NCBI RefSeq assembly: GCF_013377085.1
Contig: NZ_JACAAX010000031.1
Coordinates: 1-64,000 of the forward strand
Source of the DNA: Rhodoplanes sp.
Lineage (GTDB): Bacteria; Pseudomonadota; Alphaproteobacteria; Rhizobiales; Xanthobacteraceae
Direction: 5' to 3'
DNA length: 64,000 bases
In this document: positions 18,873 through 27,005 of the stretch, one piece after another
Position numbering within the stretch: position 1 is the first letter of the stretch
Layout: each line of letters starts with the position of its first letter
Position numbers and translations under genes: made by a program
Notes under the pieces: generated by a model
Database searches by the model: none
What the model saw: the letters and a program-made list of their open reading frames with translations, nothing else
Told to the model about the DNA's origin: nothing

Positions 18873-20513
18873 TCATCCGCGTCGCGAGATGTCGACGCCG
18901 GACTCGGTCGAGATGTCGACGTCCTTGGTCTCGCGCAGGAAGATCGCGCCGATCACCACGGTCACGCCGGCGACGACGATCGGATACCACAGGCCCGCAT
19001 AGATATCGCCGGTGCCGGCGACGATCGCGGTGGCGAGCAGCGGCAGCATGCCGCCGAACCAGCCGTTGCCGATGTGATAGGGCAGCGACATCGAGGTGTA
19101 GCGGATGCGGGTCGGGAACATCTCGACCAGGAAGGCCGCCATCGGCCCGTACACCATGGTGACGTAGAGCACCATCACGAGCAGCACGAGCTCCGCCATC
19201 AGCCAGTCGACCTTGCCGGGATCCGCATAGGTCGGGTAGCCGGCGCCCTCGAACGCGGCCTGCCAGCGGGCCTGGCTCCAGCCTTCGACCCGGGTGTCGC
19301 CGATCGACAGGGCGATCGGGGCGCCGGGCGTGTCGACGCGGCGGAACGACACGCCGAGCTTGGTGACGAAGTCCTGCGCACGGTCGCAGTCGGAGAAGCT
19401 CGACCACGGCCCGGCGAAGACGTGCACGCCGCAGGTCGCGCGGTCCGCCGACACGGTCACGGCGGAGCGGGCCTGGAAGGCGGCGAGATCCGGATTGACG
19501 GCGCGCGTCAGCAGTTCGAACAGCGGAAAATAGGTGGCGGCGGCGAGCAGGCAGCCGAGCAGGATGATCCGCAGCCGGCCGATGCGGTCCGACAGCCAGC
19601 CGAAGGCGATGAACAGCGGCGTGCCGATCAGAACGGAGACGCCGACCAGCAGATAGGCGAGCAGATAGTCGAGCCGCAGCGTGATCTGTAGAAAGAACAG
19701 CGCGTAGAACTGGCCCGTGTACCAGACGACGCCCTGGCCCGCGGTGGCGCCGAGCAGCGCCAGCAGCACGTACTTGTTGTTGGGGTAGCGGAAGAAGCTC
19801 TCGGTCAGCGGCGCCTTCGAGCCTTTGCCTTCCTCCTTCATGCGCTGGAAGATCGGCGTCTCGTTCAGGCGCAGCCGGATGTAGACGGAGAACACCAGCA
19901 GCACCAGCGAGATCACGAACGGAATGCGCCAGCCCCACAGCGCGAAGTTTTCCGCGTCCATGATGATGCGGCAGGCGCCGATCACCAGGAGCGCCAGGAA
20001 GAAGCCGAGCGTCGCCGTGATCTGGATGAAGCTCGTCGAGAAGCCGCGATCGCGGCGTCGCGCGTGCTCGGCCACGTAGGTCGCCGCCCCGCCATACTCG
20101 CCGCCCAGCGCCAGCCCCTGCACCAGCCGCAGCCCGACGAGCAGCAGCGGTGCCGCCCAGCCGATGGTCGCGAAGGTCGGCAGCAGGCCGACCAGGAAGG
20201 TCGCGCCGCCCATCACGAAGATGGTGATCAGGAACGTGTATTTGCGCCCCACCAGGTCGCCGATGCGACCGAACACCAGAGCCCCGAAAGGGCGCACCAG
20301 GAAGCCCGCCGCATAGGTCGCGAAGGCGGAGAGGAGGGCGGCGGTGTCGTTGCCGGGCGGAAAGAACAGCGCCGCGAAGAACGGCGCCAGCGTCGCATAG
20401 AGATAGAAGTCGTACCACTCGAAGACGGTGCCGAGCGACGAGGCGAAGATGACGAACTTCTCGTCCTTCGTCATGCCGGCGCCGCGCGCCGAAATCCGGG
20501 TCTGCACCACCAT
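18873..20513 (-). CDS. MFS transporter, metabolite:proton symporter (MHS) family
   Basis: A 546-residue inner-membrane carrier. The N-terminal half has the MHS signatures TVFEWYDFYLYATLAPFFAALFF, RPFGALVFGRIGDLVGRKYTF and RLVQGLALGGEYGGAATYVAEHA, as in ShiA, ProP and KgtP. The second half has FIAFGWLSDRIGRLRII and TSMSLPYHIGNGWFGG. Between them, at about residues 350-440, lies an unusually long non-membrane insertion with two Cys (RATCGVHVF, FSDCDRAQ) that should face the periplasm. The substrate is probably a small carboxylate or betaine-like compound. The start follows AGGGCAGAG; a shorter start at MTKDEKF is possible. Confidence 0.88.
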   Translation of the reverse strand: MVVQTRISARGAGMTKDEKFVIFASSLGTVFEWYDFYLYATLAPFFAALFFPPGNDTAALLSAFATYAAGFLVRPFGALVFGRIGDLVGRKYTFLITIFVMGGATFLVGLLPTFATIGWAAPLLLVGLRLVQGLALGGEYGGAATYVAEHARRRDRGFSTSFIQITATLGFFLALLVIGACRIIMDAENFALWGWRIPFVISLVLLVFSVYIRLRLNETPIFQRMKEEGKGSKAPLTESFFRYPNNKYVLLALLGATAGQGVVWYTGQFYALFFLQITLRLDYLLAYLLVGVSVLIGTPLFIAFGWLSDRIGRLRIILLGCLLAAATYFPLFELLTRAVNPDLAAFQARSAVTVSADRATCGVHVFAGPWSSFSDCDRAQDFVTKLGVSFRRVDTPGAPIALSIGDTRVEGWSQARWQAAFEGAGYPTYADPGKVDWLMAELVLLVMVLYVTMVYGPMAAFLVEMFPTRIRYTSMSLPYHIGNGWFGGMLPLLATAIVAGTGDIYAGLWYPIVVAGVTVVIGAIFLRETKDVDISTESGVDISRRG

Positions 20514-20880
20514 CTCTGCCCTCGACGTTTCCGCGTGTCGTCTTTTTGTCGTTCGGACTGGTCCGACGCAGTCGCGTCGTCCGTCCCCCACAGATGTAAG
20601 GCGCAGGCTGCGGCAAGTCTCCTGCGGATTGCCGGTCCTAGCCGAAAGTCGAACCTGAACGGGGCGGGGCGTCGCCTGACCAGCTTGGAGGTGGCGGATC
20701 GCACGGCCGGACGGGTCCCGCATCGCAGCGCGAAGAGTTGTTAGGGTTACCGGCTGAAATCCCGCACGGCCGGCGTCGAACCCAGCGGAATCTTGACCCT
20801 TGTGGGTTGTGCTGGGGGCGTGCGGGCGTCTCGCCCGGCGGGGGTTCGCAGACCCGGTCCGAGCCGGGCGGGAGGGGGAC
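20514..20880. other. divergent intergenic region
   Basis: About 370 bases between the MHS carrier and a divergent secreted protein gene. No coding region, RNA or repeat that I can support. It should contain both promoters. Confidence 0.35.
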
Positions 20881-21357
20881 ATGACGTCGTTTGCGCGGAT
20901 GATCGGACTGGCCGTGCTGGCCGTCGCGGCGGTCGGGGATCCGGCGGTCGCCCAGGACAACGGGCCCGTGATCGTCATTCCGGGCCGGCACGACGTCCCG
21001 GTCTTCATCAACGGTCGCGAGGCGTCCTACGCCGTCGTCGAAAGCGACTGGGGGCTCTATCGGGCGGGCTGGATCAGTCCGACCGTGATCAAGCCGCTGT
21101 GGAGCCGCGGCGGCCCGCCGGTGCGCGGCCACGGGTTCGAGCATTACTACCCGACCACCGGGCAGATGCCGGGCTACGGCCGTCTGGAATACGATCCGGG
21201 CAAGAACCGCAAGCCGAAACAGGCGCAGGCGTACCACGAGTCCTGGTCGGCGAAATCGCAGGACCTGCCGGCGACCATCATGCCGCCGGACTATTCCTAC
21301 GACATGCCCGGTGTCGTCGTCGCGCCATACGGGCGCGGAGGCGGCCGGCGCTGGTGA
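20881..21357 (+). CDS. secreted hypothetical protein
   Basis: A 158-residue protein with a signal peptide (to about AVAQDN). The mature part is rich in Tyr, Pro and Gly (VIVIPGRHDVPVFINGREASY, FEHYYPTTGQMPGYGRLEYDPG) with no Cys. It is probably periplasmic or outer-surface. I do not recognise the family. The ATG follows GGAGGGGGAC, a strong ribosome binding site. The next gene on the strand is another secreted protein of similar composition, which suggests a related envelope function. Confidence 0.75.
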   Translation: MTSFARMIGLAVLAVAAVGDPAVAQDNGPVIVIPGRHDVPVFINGREASYAVVESDWGLYRAGWISPTVIKPLWSRGGPPVRGHGFEHYYPTTGQMPGYGRLEYDPGKNRKPKQAQAYHESWSAKSQDLPATIMPPDYSYDMPGVVVAPYGRGGGRRW

Positions 21358-21476
21358 CCATGCAGGCGGGACGGACGGCGGGGCGCGGCTTCCCGCCGGG
21401 CCCGGCCCGTCGTAGAGTTTTTCCATCGCGGGCCGCCGAGTCCGCGACGGCAAGTGCCGACCAGAAGGGACATGTC

Positions 21477-22049
21477 ATGCGTCGGAGCGTTCAGCGTCGG
21501 AGTTTTGCGAGCGGCGTCGTCGTCGGCGCCGCGGTGAGCGGCGCGGTCCTCGGTGCCCTGGCGTTCGGCGTCACGCCGGCCGTGGCCCAGGCGGGCTGCT
21601 GCGTCGGCGGACCCGTGATCGTCTACGGCGCCTCGCCGGTGCCGCCCGCCGTGCCGCCGACCGGCTATATGCTCGATCCGTCCGACGCCCGTCCGCCCAT
21701 CTATGTGGTGAACCAGGGGCCGGTCTATCGCGGGCCCGGCATCTATGCGGTGCCGACCTTCTCGGAAGGCGGCTACGCCTATTCGATCCGCTACCCCTAC
21801 ACCACCGGCCCGTGGTACGGCGGCCATGGTCCTTACAAGCGCCCCAACGCCTATCCGCCGCGGCGCTACGGCTATATCGGACCGGAGACGCGCGTCGCCG
21901 GTGCGCCACCCTACGGCGCCTACGAGGTCCGGCCGGCCGCCGGCGCCAAGATCATCCAGGTCCAACAGCTCGCCCACGCCGAACAGCCGGCGGTTCCCGG
22001 CGCGACAGGGTCCGTCCCGGCGCGGCCCGAAACCCGCGGCAAGCGCTGA
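21477..22049 (+). CDS. secreted Pro/Tyr/Gly-rich hypothetical protein
   Basis: A 190-residue protein. It has a long signal peptide with a charged start (MRRSVQRRSFASG, hydrophobic stretch to about AVAQAG) and then a CC pair just after the likely cleavage site. The mature part is rich in Pro, Tyr and Gly (PVYRGPGIYAVPTFSEGGYAYSI, YKRPNAYPPRRYGYIGP). No family is recognised. It lies 120 bases after the preceding secreted protein and 18 bases before a methyltransferase gene on the same strand. The start was placed at the second of two close ATGs because only that one is in frame. Confidence 0.7.
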   Translation: MRRSVQRRSFASGVVVGAAVSGAVLGALAFGVTPAVAQAGCCVGGPVIVYGASPVPPAVPPTGYMLDPSDARPPIYVVNQGPVYRGPGIYAVPTFSEGGYAYSIRYPYTTGPWYGGHGPYKRPNAYPPRRYGYIGPETRVAGAPPYGAYEVRPAAGAKIIQVQQLAHAEQPAVPGATGSVPARPETRGKR

Positions 22050-22067
22050 GACCGGTCGACCGACCCC

Positions 22068-22742
22068 GTGAGCTACTATGTCCGGCAGGCCCGGATCCTC
22101 GCCCATCACGCGCTCTACGACCGGGCGTGCGATGCGGTGGAGCGCTGGCCGACGGGGCAGAGCCTGACCGTCGCGTCGGACGATGTCGTCGGCGCCCCCG
22201 GACATCATCGCGACCGCCGCTACGAGGCCATTCCGCGCCTGCCGCTTTTGTGGTCGATCGCCGCCCTGCGGATCGATCCGGCCCGCTACACCTTTGTCGA
22301 CTACGGCGCCGGCCGCGGTCGCGCGCTGCTGACGGCGGCGCGGCTGCCGTTCGCGCGCTGCATCGGCGTGGAGTTCTCCGCCACCCTGCAGGCGGAAGCG
22401 TGCGACAACATCGCCGCCTATCCGCGCGACCGGCTGGCCTGCCGCGACCTGCAGGTCGTGCACATGAACGCGGCCGATTTCGTGCCGCCGGCCGGCGATC
22501 TGATGCTGTTCTTCTACAACCCGTTCACCGCGACGGTGCTCGACGCGGTCGCCGACCGGATCGAGGCTGCGAGCCAGACCGGCCCGCGCGCGATCCGCAT
22601 CGTCTATGTCAACGCGGCCCGCATGGCGCTGTTCTGGGGGCGCCCGGCGTTCCGGCGGCTGCCGATCCCGCTCGCGGCCCGCGCCAGGCTCGCACTCTTA
22701 GGGGCCGGCCCGATGGAGTTCTTCGCCGTGGGCACCGATTGA
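22068..22742 (+). CDS. class I SAM-dependent methyltransferase
   Basis: A 224-residue cytoplasmic protein. YTFVDYGAGRGRALLTAARLPF, at about residues 75-96, is the SAM-binding motif I (D/E-x-G-x-G-x-G in relaxed form), followed by the acidic end of strand 2 in CIGVEFSATL. DLMLFFYNPFTATVL is motif IV, where NPF stands in the position of the NPPF/DPPY motif. The substrate is unknown. The GTG start agrees with the frame and begins MSYYVRQARILAHHALYD. It may be co-transcribed with the secreted protein upstream. Confidence 0.78.
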   Translation: MSYYVRQARILAHHALYDRACDAVERWPTGQSLTVASDDVVGAPGHHRDRRYEAIPRLPLLWSIAALRIDPARYTFVDYGAGRGRALLTAARLPFARCIGVEFSATLQAEACDNIAAYPRDRLACRDLQVVHMNAADFVPPAGDLMLFFYNPFTATVLDAVADRIEAASQTGPRAIRIVYVNAARMALFWGRPAFRRLPIPLAARARLALLGAGPMEFFAVGTD

Positions 22743-22822
22743 CACGACATCTGGCTGATCGGCTTCCCGTCGTTGCGTCATGGCATGCACACATCGCTTG
22801 CGATGCACGAGAGCCGTCTTGA

Positions 22823-22910
22823 GCGGGCTCGACCCGCGCATCCGTCCAGAACGCAGAAAAAAGGGCTCCTTCGCAAGACGATGGATCGCCGAGTCAAGCC
22901 GGCGATGACG
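22823..22910. repeat. dispersed palindromic repeat, copy A
   Basis: An 88-base element in a 324-base gene-free stretch (22743-23066) that otherwise holds nothing I recognise. It has inner palindromes at both ends (GCGGGCTCGACCCGC and ATCGCCGAGTCAAGCCGGCGAT) joined by an AG-rich centre. It shares order and wording with the element at 59571-59660 (GATGGATCGCCG-GTCAAGC-GGCGATGAC). Such elements are common between genes in Hyphomicrobiales. Confidence 0.75.
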
Positions 22911-23066
22911 CGGAAGCCGACGGAATCCGCCGCGCACGACAAACAGATCGCCTCGGTGAAACGAGATCTGTGCGAAGGCCGGGGCTGGACTCGGGGCCCG
23001 GCGCTTCGCGCCATCCCGGACCGCGGACGCGATCAACCGGATCCGGTATGATCAATCCAGCTCTGC

Positions 23067-24032
23067 TCACTCCGCGACCTTGATGTTCGCCTTCTTGGCG
23101 ACCTCGGTCCACTTGTCGTTCTCGACCCTGAGGAAGGTGGCGAACTCGGCCGGCGAGCCGGTCACCACCTTGGCCCCGAAGGTCGCCAGTTGATCGGCCA
23201 CGCTCGGCTGCGCCAGGGCCTTGCGCACAGCGGCGTTGAGCGTGTCGACGACATCGGCCGGCGTGCCCTTGGGCGCGAGAAGCCCGATGAAGATGATCCC
23301 CTCGACGCCCGGATAACCGGCCTCCGCCATGGTCGGGACATCCGGGATCGCCGGCGAGCGGTCCGTCATCATCACGGCCAGCGCCCGCAGCTTGCCGGCG
23401 TTGATGTGCTCGATCGACTCGGTGAGCTGGGCGAAGCCGGCGTCGACATGCCCGGCGATGAGATCCGTCAGGGCAGGCGCGTTGCCGCGATAGCGCACCG
23501 CCACCCAGTCGATGCCGGCATGCAGCTTCAGCATCTCGCTGAGGAAGTTGTTGATGCTGGCGCCGGTATCGACGGCGACCTGGAACTTGCTCGGATTGGC
23601 CTTGGCGTAGGCGACGAGCTCCTTCACCGAGCTCACCGGCAGGTCGCGGCGGACCAGCAGGACGTTGGTGCCGACGGTGAGCAGGCTGATCGGCTCGAAT
23701 GCTTCGAGCGTATAGGGCGCCTTCAGCACCAGCGGGCCGAGCAGCAGCGGGCCGTTGGAGCCGACGAACAGCGTATGGCCGTCGGGCTCCGATCGCGCCA
23801 CCACGGCGCCGGCGATGAAGCCGGCGGCGCCGGGCCGGTTCTCCACCATGATCGGCTGGCCGAGCGAGTTGCCGATCGCGCCCTGCAGAATGCGGGCCGT
23901 GGTGTCGACATTGCCGCCCGCCGCATAGGGCACCACCAGCGTGATGGGCTTCGACGGGAATTTCTGGGCCGGCGCCGGGCCGGTCGCGAGCGCGACGAGA
24001 ACGACCGCGATCAGGATGCGAAGTGGCTTCAT
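23067..24032 (-). CDS. Bug/TctC-family solute-binding receptor
   Basis: A 321-residue periplasmic receptor with a Sec signal peptide (MKPLRILIAVVLVALATGPAPAQ). Family blocks are ITLVVPYAAGGNVDTTARILQ, VENRPGAAGFIAGA, VRYRGNAPALTDLIAGHVD and AIPDVPTMAEAGYPGVEG. It should bind a small carboxylate. It is the last gene of a minus-strand operon with a polysaccharide-deacetylase-like protein and an SDR, from which it is separated by 206 bases containing a dispersed repeat. The presumed substrate is whatever those two enzymes handle. No TctA or TctB gene is adjacent. Confidence 0.88.
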   Translation of the reverse strand: MKPLRILIAVVLVALATGPAPAQKFPSKPITLVVPYAAGGNVDTTARILQGAIGNSLGQPIMVENRPGAAGFIAGAVVARSEPDGHTLFVGSNGPLLLGPLVLKAPYTLEAFEPISLLTVGTNVLLVRRDLPVSSVKELVAYAKANPSKFQVAVDTGASINNFLSEMLKLHAGIDWVAVRYRGNAPALTDLIAGHVDAGFAQLTESIEHINAGKLRALAVMMTDRSPAIPDVPTMAEAGYPGVEGIIFIGLLAPKGTPADVVDTLNAAVRKALAQPSVADQLATFGAKVVTGSPAEFATFLRVENDKWTEVAKKANIKVAE

Positions 24033-24127
24033 CCGGGTCTCCCTTCCTACGTCCTCCCGGTCCCTTCGTTGTGATCTGGGGATCCGGATTGTATTGCGGA
24101 CCGCGTGATCCGATTGTCTCTCCGTCG

Positions 24128-24213
24128 TCATGGCCGGGCTCGTCCCGGCCATCCACGTCCTCGTCGGCGGACGTTTCGAGACCGTGGATGCCCGCGACAA
24201 GCGCGGGCATGAC
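24128..24213. repeat. dispersed palindromic repeat, copy B
   Basis: An intergenic element of about 86 bases built from two inverted repeats: TGGCCGGGCTCGTCCCGGCCA at its left end and ATGCCCGCGACAAGCGCGGGCAT at its right end, separated by a GC-rich spacer. It sits inside a minus-strand operon, between the SDR and the Bug receptor, so it will be transcribed and can fold as two hairpins. Confidence 0.7.
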
Positions 24214-24238
24214 GCGTCTGAACGTGTGACTGCGGGCC

Positions 24239-25018
24239 TCACATCAGACCCGGATACGATCCTCCGTCGAGCTGCAGGTTCTGTCCCGAGATGAATCCCG
24301 CCTGGGCGCTGCACAGATAGGCGCAGGCGTCGCCGAACTCTTCCGGCCGGCCGAACCGCTTGGCCGCGACCGTCGCGGTGATGCGGCTGCGCGCTTCCGC
24401 GAGCGTGATGCCGTCGGCCTTCGCCAGCCGCTCGACCATGAAGACCTGGCGGCCGGTATCGATGCGCTCCGGCAGCAGGTTGTTGATGGTGACGTTGTCG
24501 GCGGCGGCCTCGAACGAGATCGCCTTGGACAGCGCCGTCAGGCCGGTGCGCGCCGCGGTGGAAAGGCCCATGTGGCCGCGCGGCGACTTCACCATCGCCG
24601 AGGTGATGTTGACGATGCGTCCGAATTTTCGCGCCCGCATGCCGGGCAGGACGGCGCGGATCAGCAAGATCGGCGCCAGCATGTTGGACTCGATCGCCTT
24701 CAGCCAGTCGTCGTGGCTCCAGTCGGTGAACCGGCCGGGCGGCGGCCCGGCATTGTTGTTGACCAGGATGTCCGGCTCCGGACACGCCGCGAGCAGCAGG
24801 CGACGCCCGTCCTCGGTGTCGATGTCGGCCCGCACGGCGCGCACGCGCGCGCCGGTCGCGGCGGCGATGTCGGCCGCTGTCTCGTCCAGCGTTGCCGCGC
24901 TGCGGCCGTTGATGACCACCTCACAGCCCTCGCGGGCGAGGGCGGTGGCGCAGGCCCGGCCGAGCCCCTTCGAGGAGGCGCAGACGAGGGCACGACGTCC
25001 GGTCAGTCCGAGATCCAT
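24239..25018 (-). CDS. SDR-family oxidoreductase, divergent active site
   Basis: A 259-residue Rossmann-fold protein. ALVCASSKGLGRACATALA is the cofactor loop (Ser-rich variant of TGxxxGxG) and LVNNNAGPPPG is the NAG region. The usual S-x12-Y-x3-K set reads SAMVKSPRGHMGLSTAARTGL, so the Tyr and Lys positions are replaced (Leu or Ser and Arg). I recall a clade of FabG-like SDRs with a conserved LS-x3-R in this place, so this is a subfamily feature rather than decay. It may act on an acyl or hydroxy acid by another mechanism. It lies 25 bases downstream of the polysaccharide deacetylase gene on the same strand. Confidence 0.85.
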   Translation of the reverse strand: MDLGLTGRRALVCASSKGLGRACATALAREGCEVVINGRSAATLDETAADIAAATGARVRAVRADIDTEDGRRLLLAACPEPDILVNNNAGPPPGRFTDWSHDDWLKAIESNMLAPILLIRAVLPGMRARKFGRIVNITSAMVKSPRGHMGLSTAARTGLTALSKAISFEAAADNVTINNLLPERIDTGRQVFMVERLAKADGITLAEARSRITATVAAKRFGRPEEFGDACAYLCSAQAGFISGQNLQLDGGSYPGLM

Positions 25019-25043
25019 GGCGATGGGTCCGAGACGAGGTGGC

Positions 25044-25922
25044 TCAGCGCGGCAGCACGGAGAGGACGTGCTTCACGGCCCCCGAGCGGGTGCCGATCCA
25101 GATGTCGTCGGCGGCCGTGGCGATCTCCATGATCTTGTTGAACGCCGCCATGCCGAGCGGTCGGCCGAACACATGCGAGTGGATGGTCGGATCGAGCCGC
25201 GCCGGGCCCGTCTCGTAGGTGCGCACCCAGGCGAGCCACTCGTTGAAGATCTCGACCATCAGGCCGGGCGGGTTGCCGTAGCGCATGTAGAGCGGCATGT
25301 CGTTGCACTCCATGTTGCTGGAGAACGCCACGATGGTGCCGGCCGGAAAGCGGACGCCGTAGGGCAGGTCGTCGTTGAGCGAGTCGCCATGCCACTCGAA
25401 GCCTTCCTCGGCCAGCAGGCGACCGGTGCGCGGGCTCGGGGTGCCGCGTGGGCTGATCCAGCCGGTCGGCCGCTGGCCGCAGGCCTTTTCGATCAGGTCG
25501 ACGGTGCGGCGGATGTTGGCGCGCTCGGCCTCCTCGTCGAGATAAATCGGGATCACGTCCATGGCGTAGGAATGCGCGACGATGTCGTGGCCCTGCTCGG
25601 CGATCGTCTTGACAATCTCCGGATGGCGCTCGGCCATCACGCCGGAGACCATCATGGTCGCCTTGACGCCGTTGCGCGCCAGCGTGTCGAGCGCGCGAAA
25701 AATGCCGCGGCGGTGGCCGTACTCGGCGAAGCCCATGGCGTTGAGGTCGGGGAAGCCGGGTTTCAGCGGATTGCCCATCGGGCCGACGCCGGGCCAGTGG
25801 CCGTCCGACCAGCCCTCGAAGGCGACGCGGAAGAACACCGCGAGGCGCTTGCCGCCCGGCCAGCGAAAGTTTTCGGGAAGCGGGATTTCGGTGCCGCCGG
25901 TGTGGACGCTGAGCTGATCCAT
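25044..25922 (-). CDS. polysaccharide deacetylase-family hydrolase (PuuE/allantoinase-like)
   Basis: A 292-residue cytoplasmic protein of the NodB-homology superfamily. It resembles the non-secreted branch that includes metal-poor allantoinase PuuE and related amide hydrolases: RLAVFFRVAFEGW, YGHRRGIFRALDTLARNGVKATMMVSG, HDIVAHSYAMDVIPIYLDEEAERANI and GWISPRGTPSPRTGRLLAEEGFEWHGDSLNDDLPY. No signal peptide is seen, so wall-polysaccharide deacetylation is unlikely; ring opening or hydrolysis of a small amide is the better guess. It is the first gene of a three-gene operon and faces a GntR regulator. The ATG follows GGAGGACAG, a strong ribosome binding site. Confidence 0.85.
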   Translation of the reverse strand: MDQLSVHTGGTEIPLPENFRWPGGKRLAVFFRVAFEGWSDGHWPGVGPMGNPLKPGFPDLNAMGFAEYGHRRGIFRALDTLARNGVKATMMVSGVMAERHPEIVKTIAEQGHDIVAHSYAMDVIPIYLDEEAERANIRRTVDLIEKACGQRPTGWISPRGTPSPRTGRLLAEEGFEWHGDSLNDDLPYGVRFPAGTIVAFSSNMECNDMPLYMRYGNPPGLMVEIFNEWLAWVRTYETGPARLDPTIHSHVFGRPLGMAAFNKIMEIATAADDIWIGTRSGAVKHVLSVLPR

Positions 25923-26060
25923 TCTGTCCTCCAGGCCGCCGACCGCGCGCGTGATCGGCCGATCTCGCTCCGGACGCTTGTCGCGCGATGCCGCGGGGGC
26001 CGCTGCCGCTCCGGTTCGGACCCCAGCGTTAGCCCCGGCTGCCGGATGGGTCAACAGATG

Positions 26061-26095
26061 ATCGATCATTTTTTGTATATTCAAAAATGATCGAT
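26061..26095. promoter_or_regulatory. perfect inverted repeat, probable GntR operator
   Basis: Arms of 13 bp, ATCGATCATTTTT and AAAAATGATCGAT, flank a 9-base AT-rich centre. The repeat lies between the start of the deacetylase operon and the start of the divergent GntR gene, and it is the most AT-rich stretch nearby. It probably overlaps one or both promoters and is the likely site for the adjacent regulator. Confidence 0.7.
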
Positions 26096-26163
26096 ATATT
26101 GACAGAAGATTGGCGGCGAGCGCCGCGCCTGATAATCGGACGATCGACCAAGGGGGCGCGCCG

Positions 26164-26991
26164 ATGGGCGAGCAGAAGAGCGGAGCCGGGAGCGGCGCGG
26201 CCAGCGGGCCGGCATCCGCGCCGGGCGGAGGGACGAGCGCGCCGGGCAGGGGGGCGAAGCCGGCGAGCGACCCGACGCTGGCCAGCCGGCTGTTCGCCGA
26301 GCTGCGGGCCCAGATCATCTCGGGCGCGATTCCGCCGCGGCAACGGCTGCGGGTGCGTCAGCTCGCGGCGCAGTTCGGCACCGGCCTGAGCCCGGTGCGC
26401 GAGGCGCTGAACCGGCTGACCCGCGACGATCTGGTGTCGCACAACGACCAGCGCGGCTTCGTCGTCTCGGCGGTCAGCGAGCAGGACCTCGCGGACATGA
26501 TCAGGGCGCGCTGCTGGCTCAACGAGCGGGCGCTGCGCGAATCGATCGCGCTCGGCGGCCCGGACTGGGAGGAGCGGCTGCTGGTCGCCTTCCACCGGCT
26601 GTCGCGGCTGCCGCGCTGGGCCGACGAGGCGGAGGGGATCGCCAATCCGGAGTGGGAGAGCGCGCACCGCGCGTTCCATCGTGCCCTGATCGAGGCCTGC
26701 GGCTCGGGCTGGCTGATCGGCTTCTGCGAGCAGCTCTTCGACGTCGCCGACCGCTATCGCCACATCGCCCGCAAGGCAGCGATGGCGCGGGTGCGCGACG
26801 AGCACCGGCAGATCATGGAGGCGGCGGTGGCGCGCGATGCCGATCGCGCCGTCGATCTCCTCAACCGGCACTTCCAGCGCACCGCCGAGCTGTGCCGGGC
26901 CGAGCTGCAGCGCCGCGCGGCCGCAGTGGCACCAACCGGCCGGCGCGCCCGCCGGGCCAAAGCGGTCGACCCCGCCGGCCCACCGGCCTGA
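26164..26991 (+). CDS. GntR-family transcriptional regulator (FCD type)
   Basis: A 275-residue DNA-binding protein. A low-complexity Gly/Ala/Pro leader (to about residue 37) precedes the winged-helix domain (LASRLFAELRAQIISGAIPP, LRVRQLAAQFGTGLSPVREALNRL). The C-terminal effector domain (EQDLADMIRARCWLNERAL, HRAFHRALIEACGSGWL, DEHRQIMEAAVARD) has the Asp/His residues of the FCD metal and carboxylate site. Such regulators usually respond to a small organic acid. It is divergent from the deacetylase-SDR-Bug operon across a perfect inverted repeat, so it likely controls that operon and itself. The ATG is the first within the plausible reading; a TTG at 26110 would lengthen the disordered leader. 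Confidence 0.87.
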   Translation: MGEQKSGAGSGAASGPASAPGGGTSAPGRGAKPASDPTLASRLFAELRAQIISGAIPPRQRLRVRQLAAQFGTGLSPVREALNRLTRDDLVSHNDQRGFVVSAVSEQDLADMIRARCWLNERALRESIALGGPDWEERLLVAFHRLSRLPRWADEAEGIANPEWESAHRAFHRALIEACGSGWLIGFCEQLFDVADRYRHIARKAAMARVRDEHRQIMEAAVARDADRAVDLLNRHFQRTAELCRAELQRRAAAVAPTGRRARRAKAVDPAGPPA

Positions 26992-27005
26992 GCAGGCGCC
27001 GGCGT

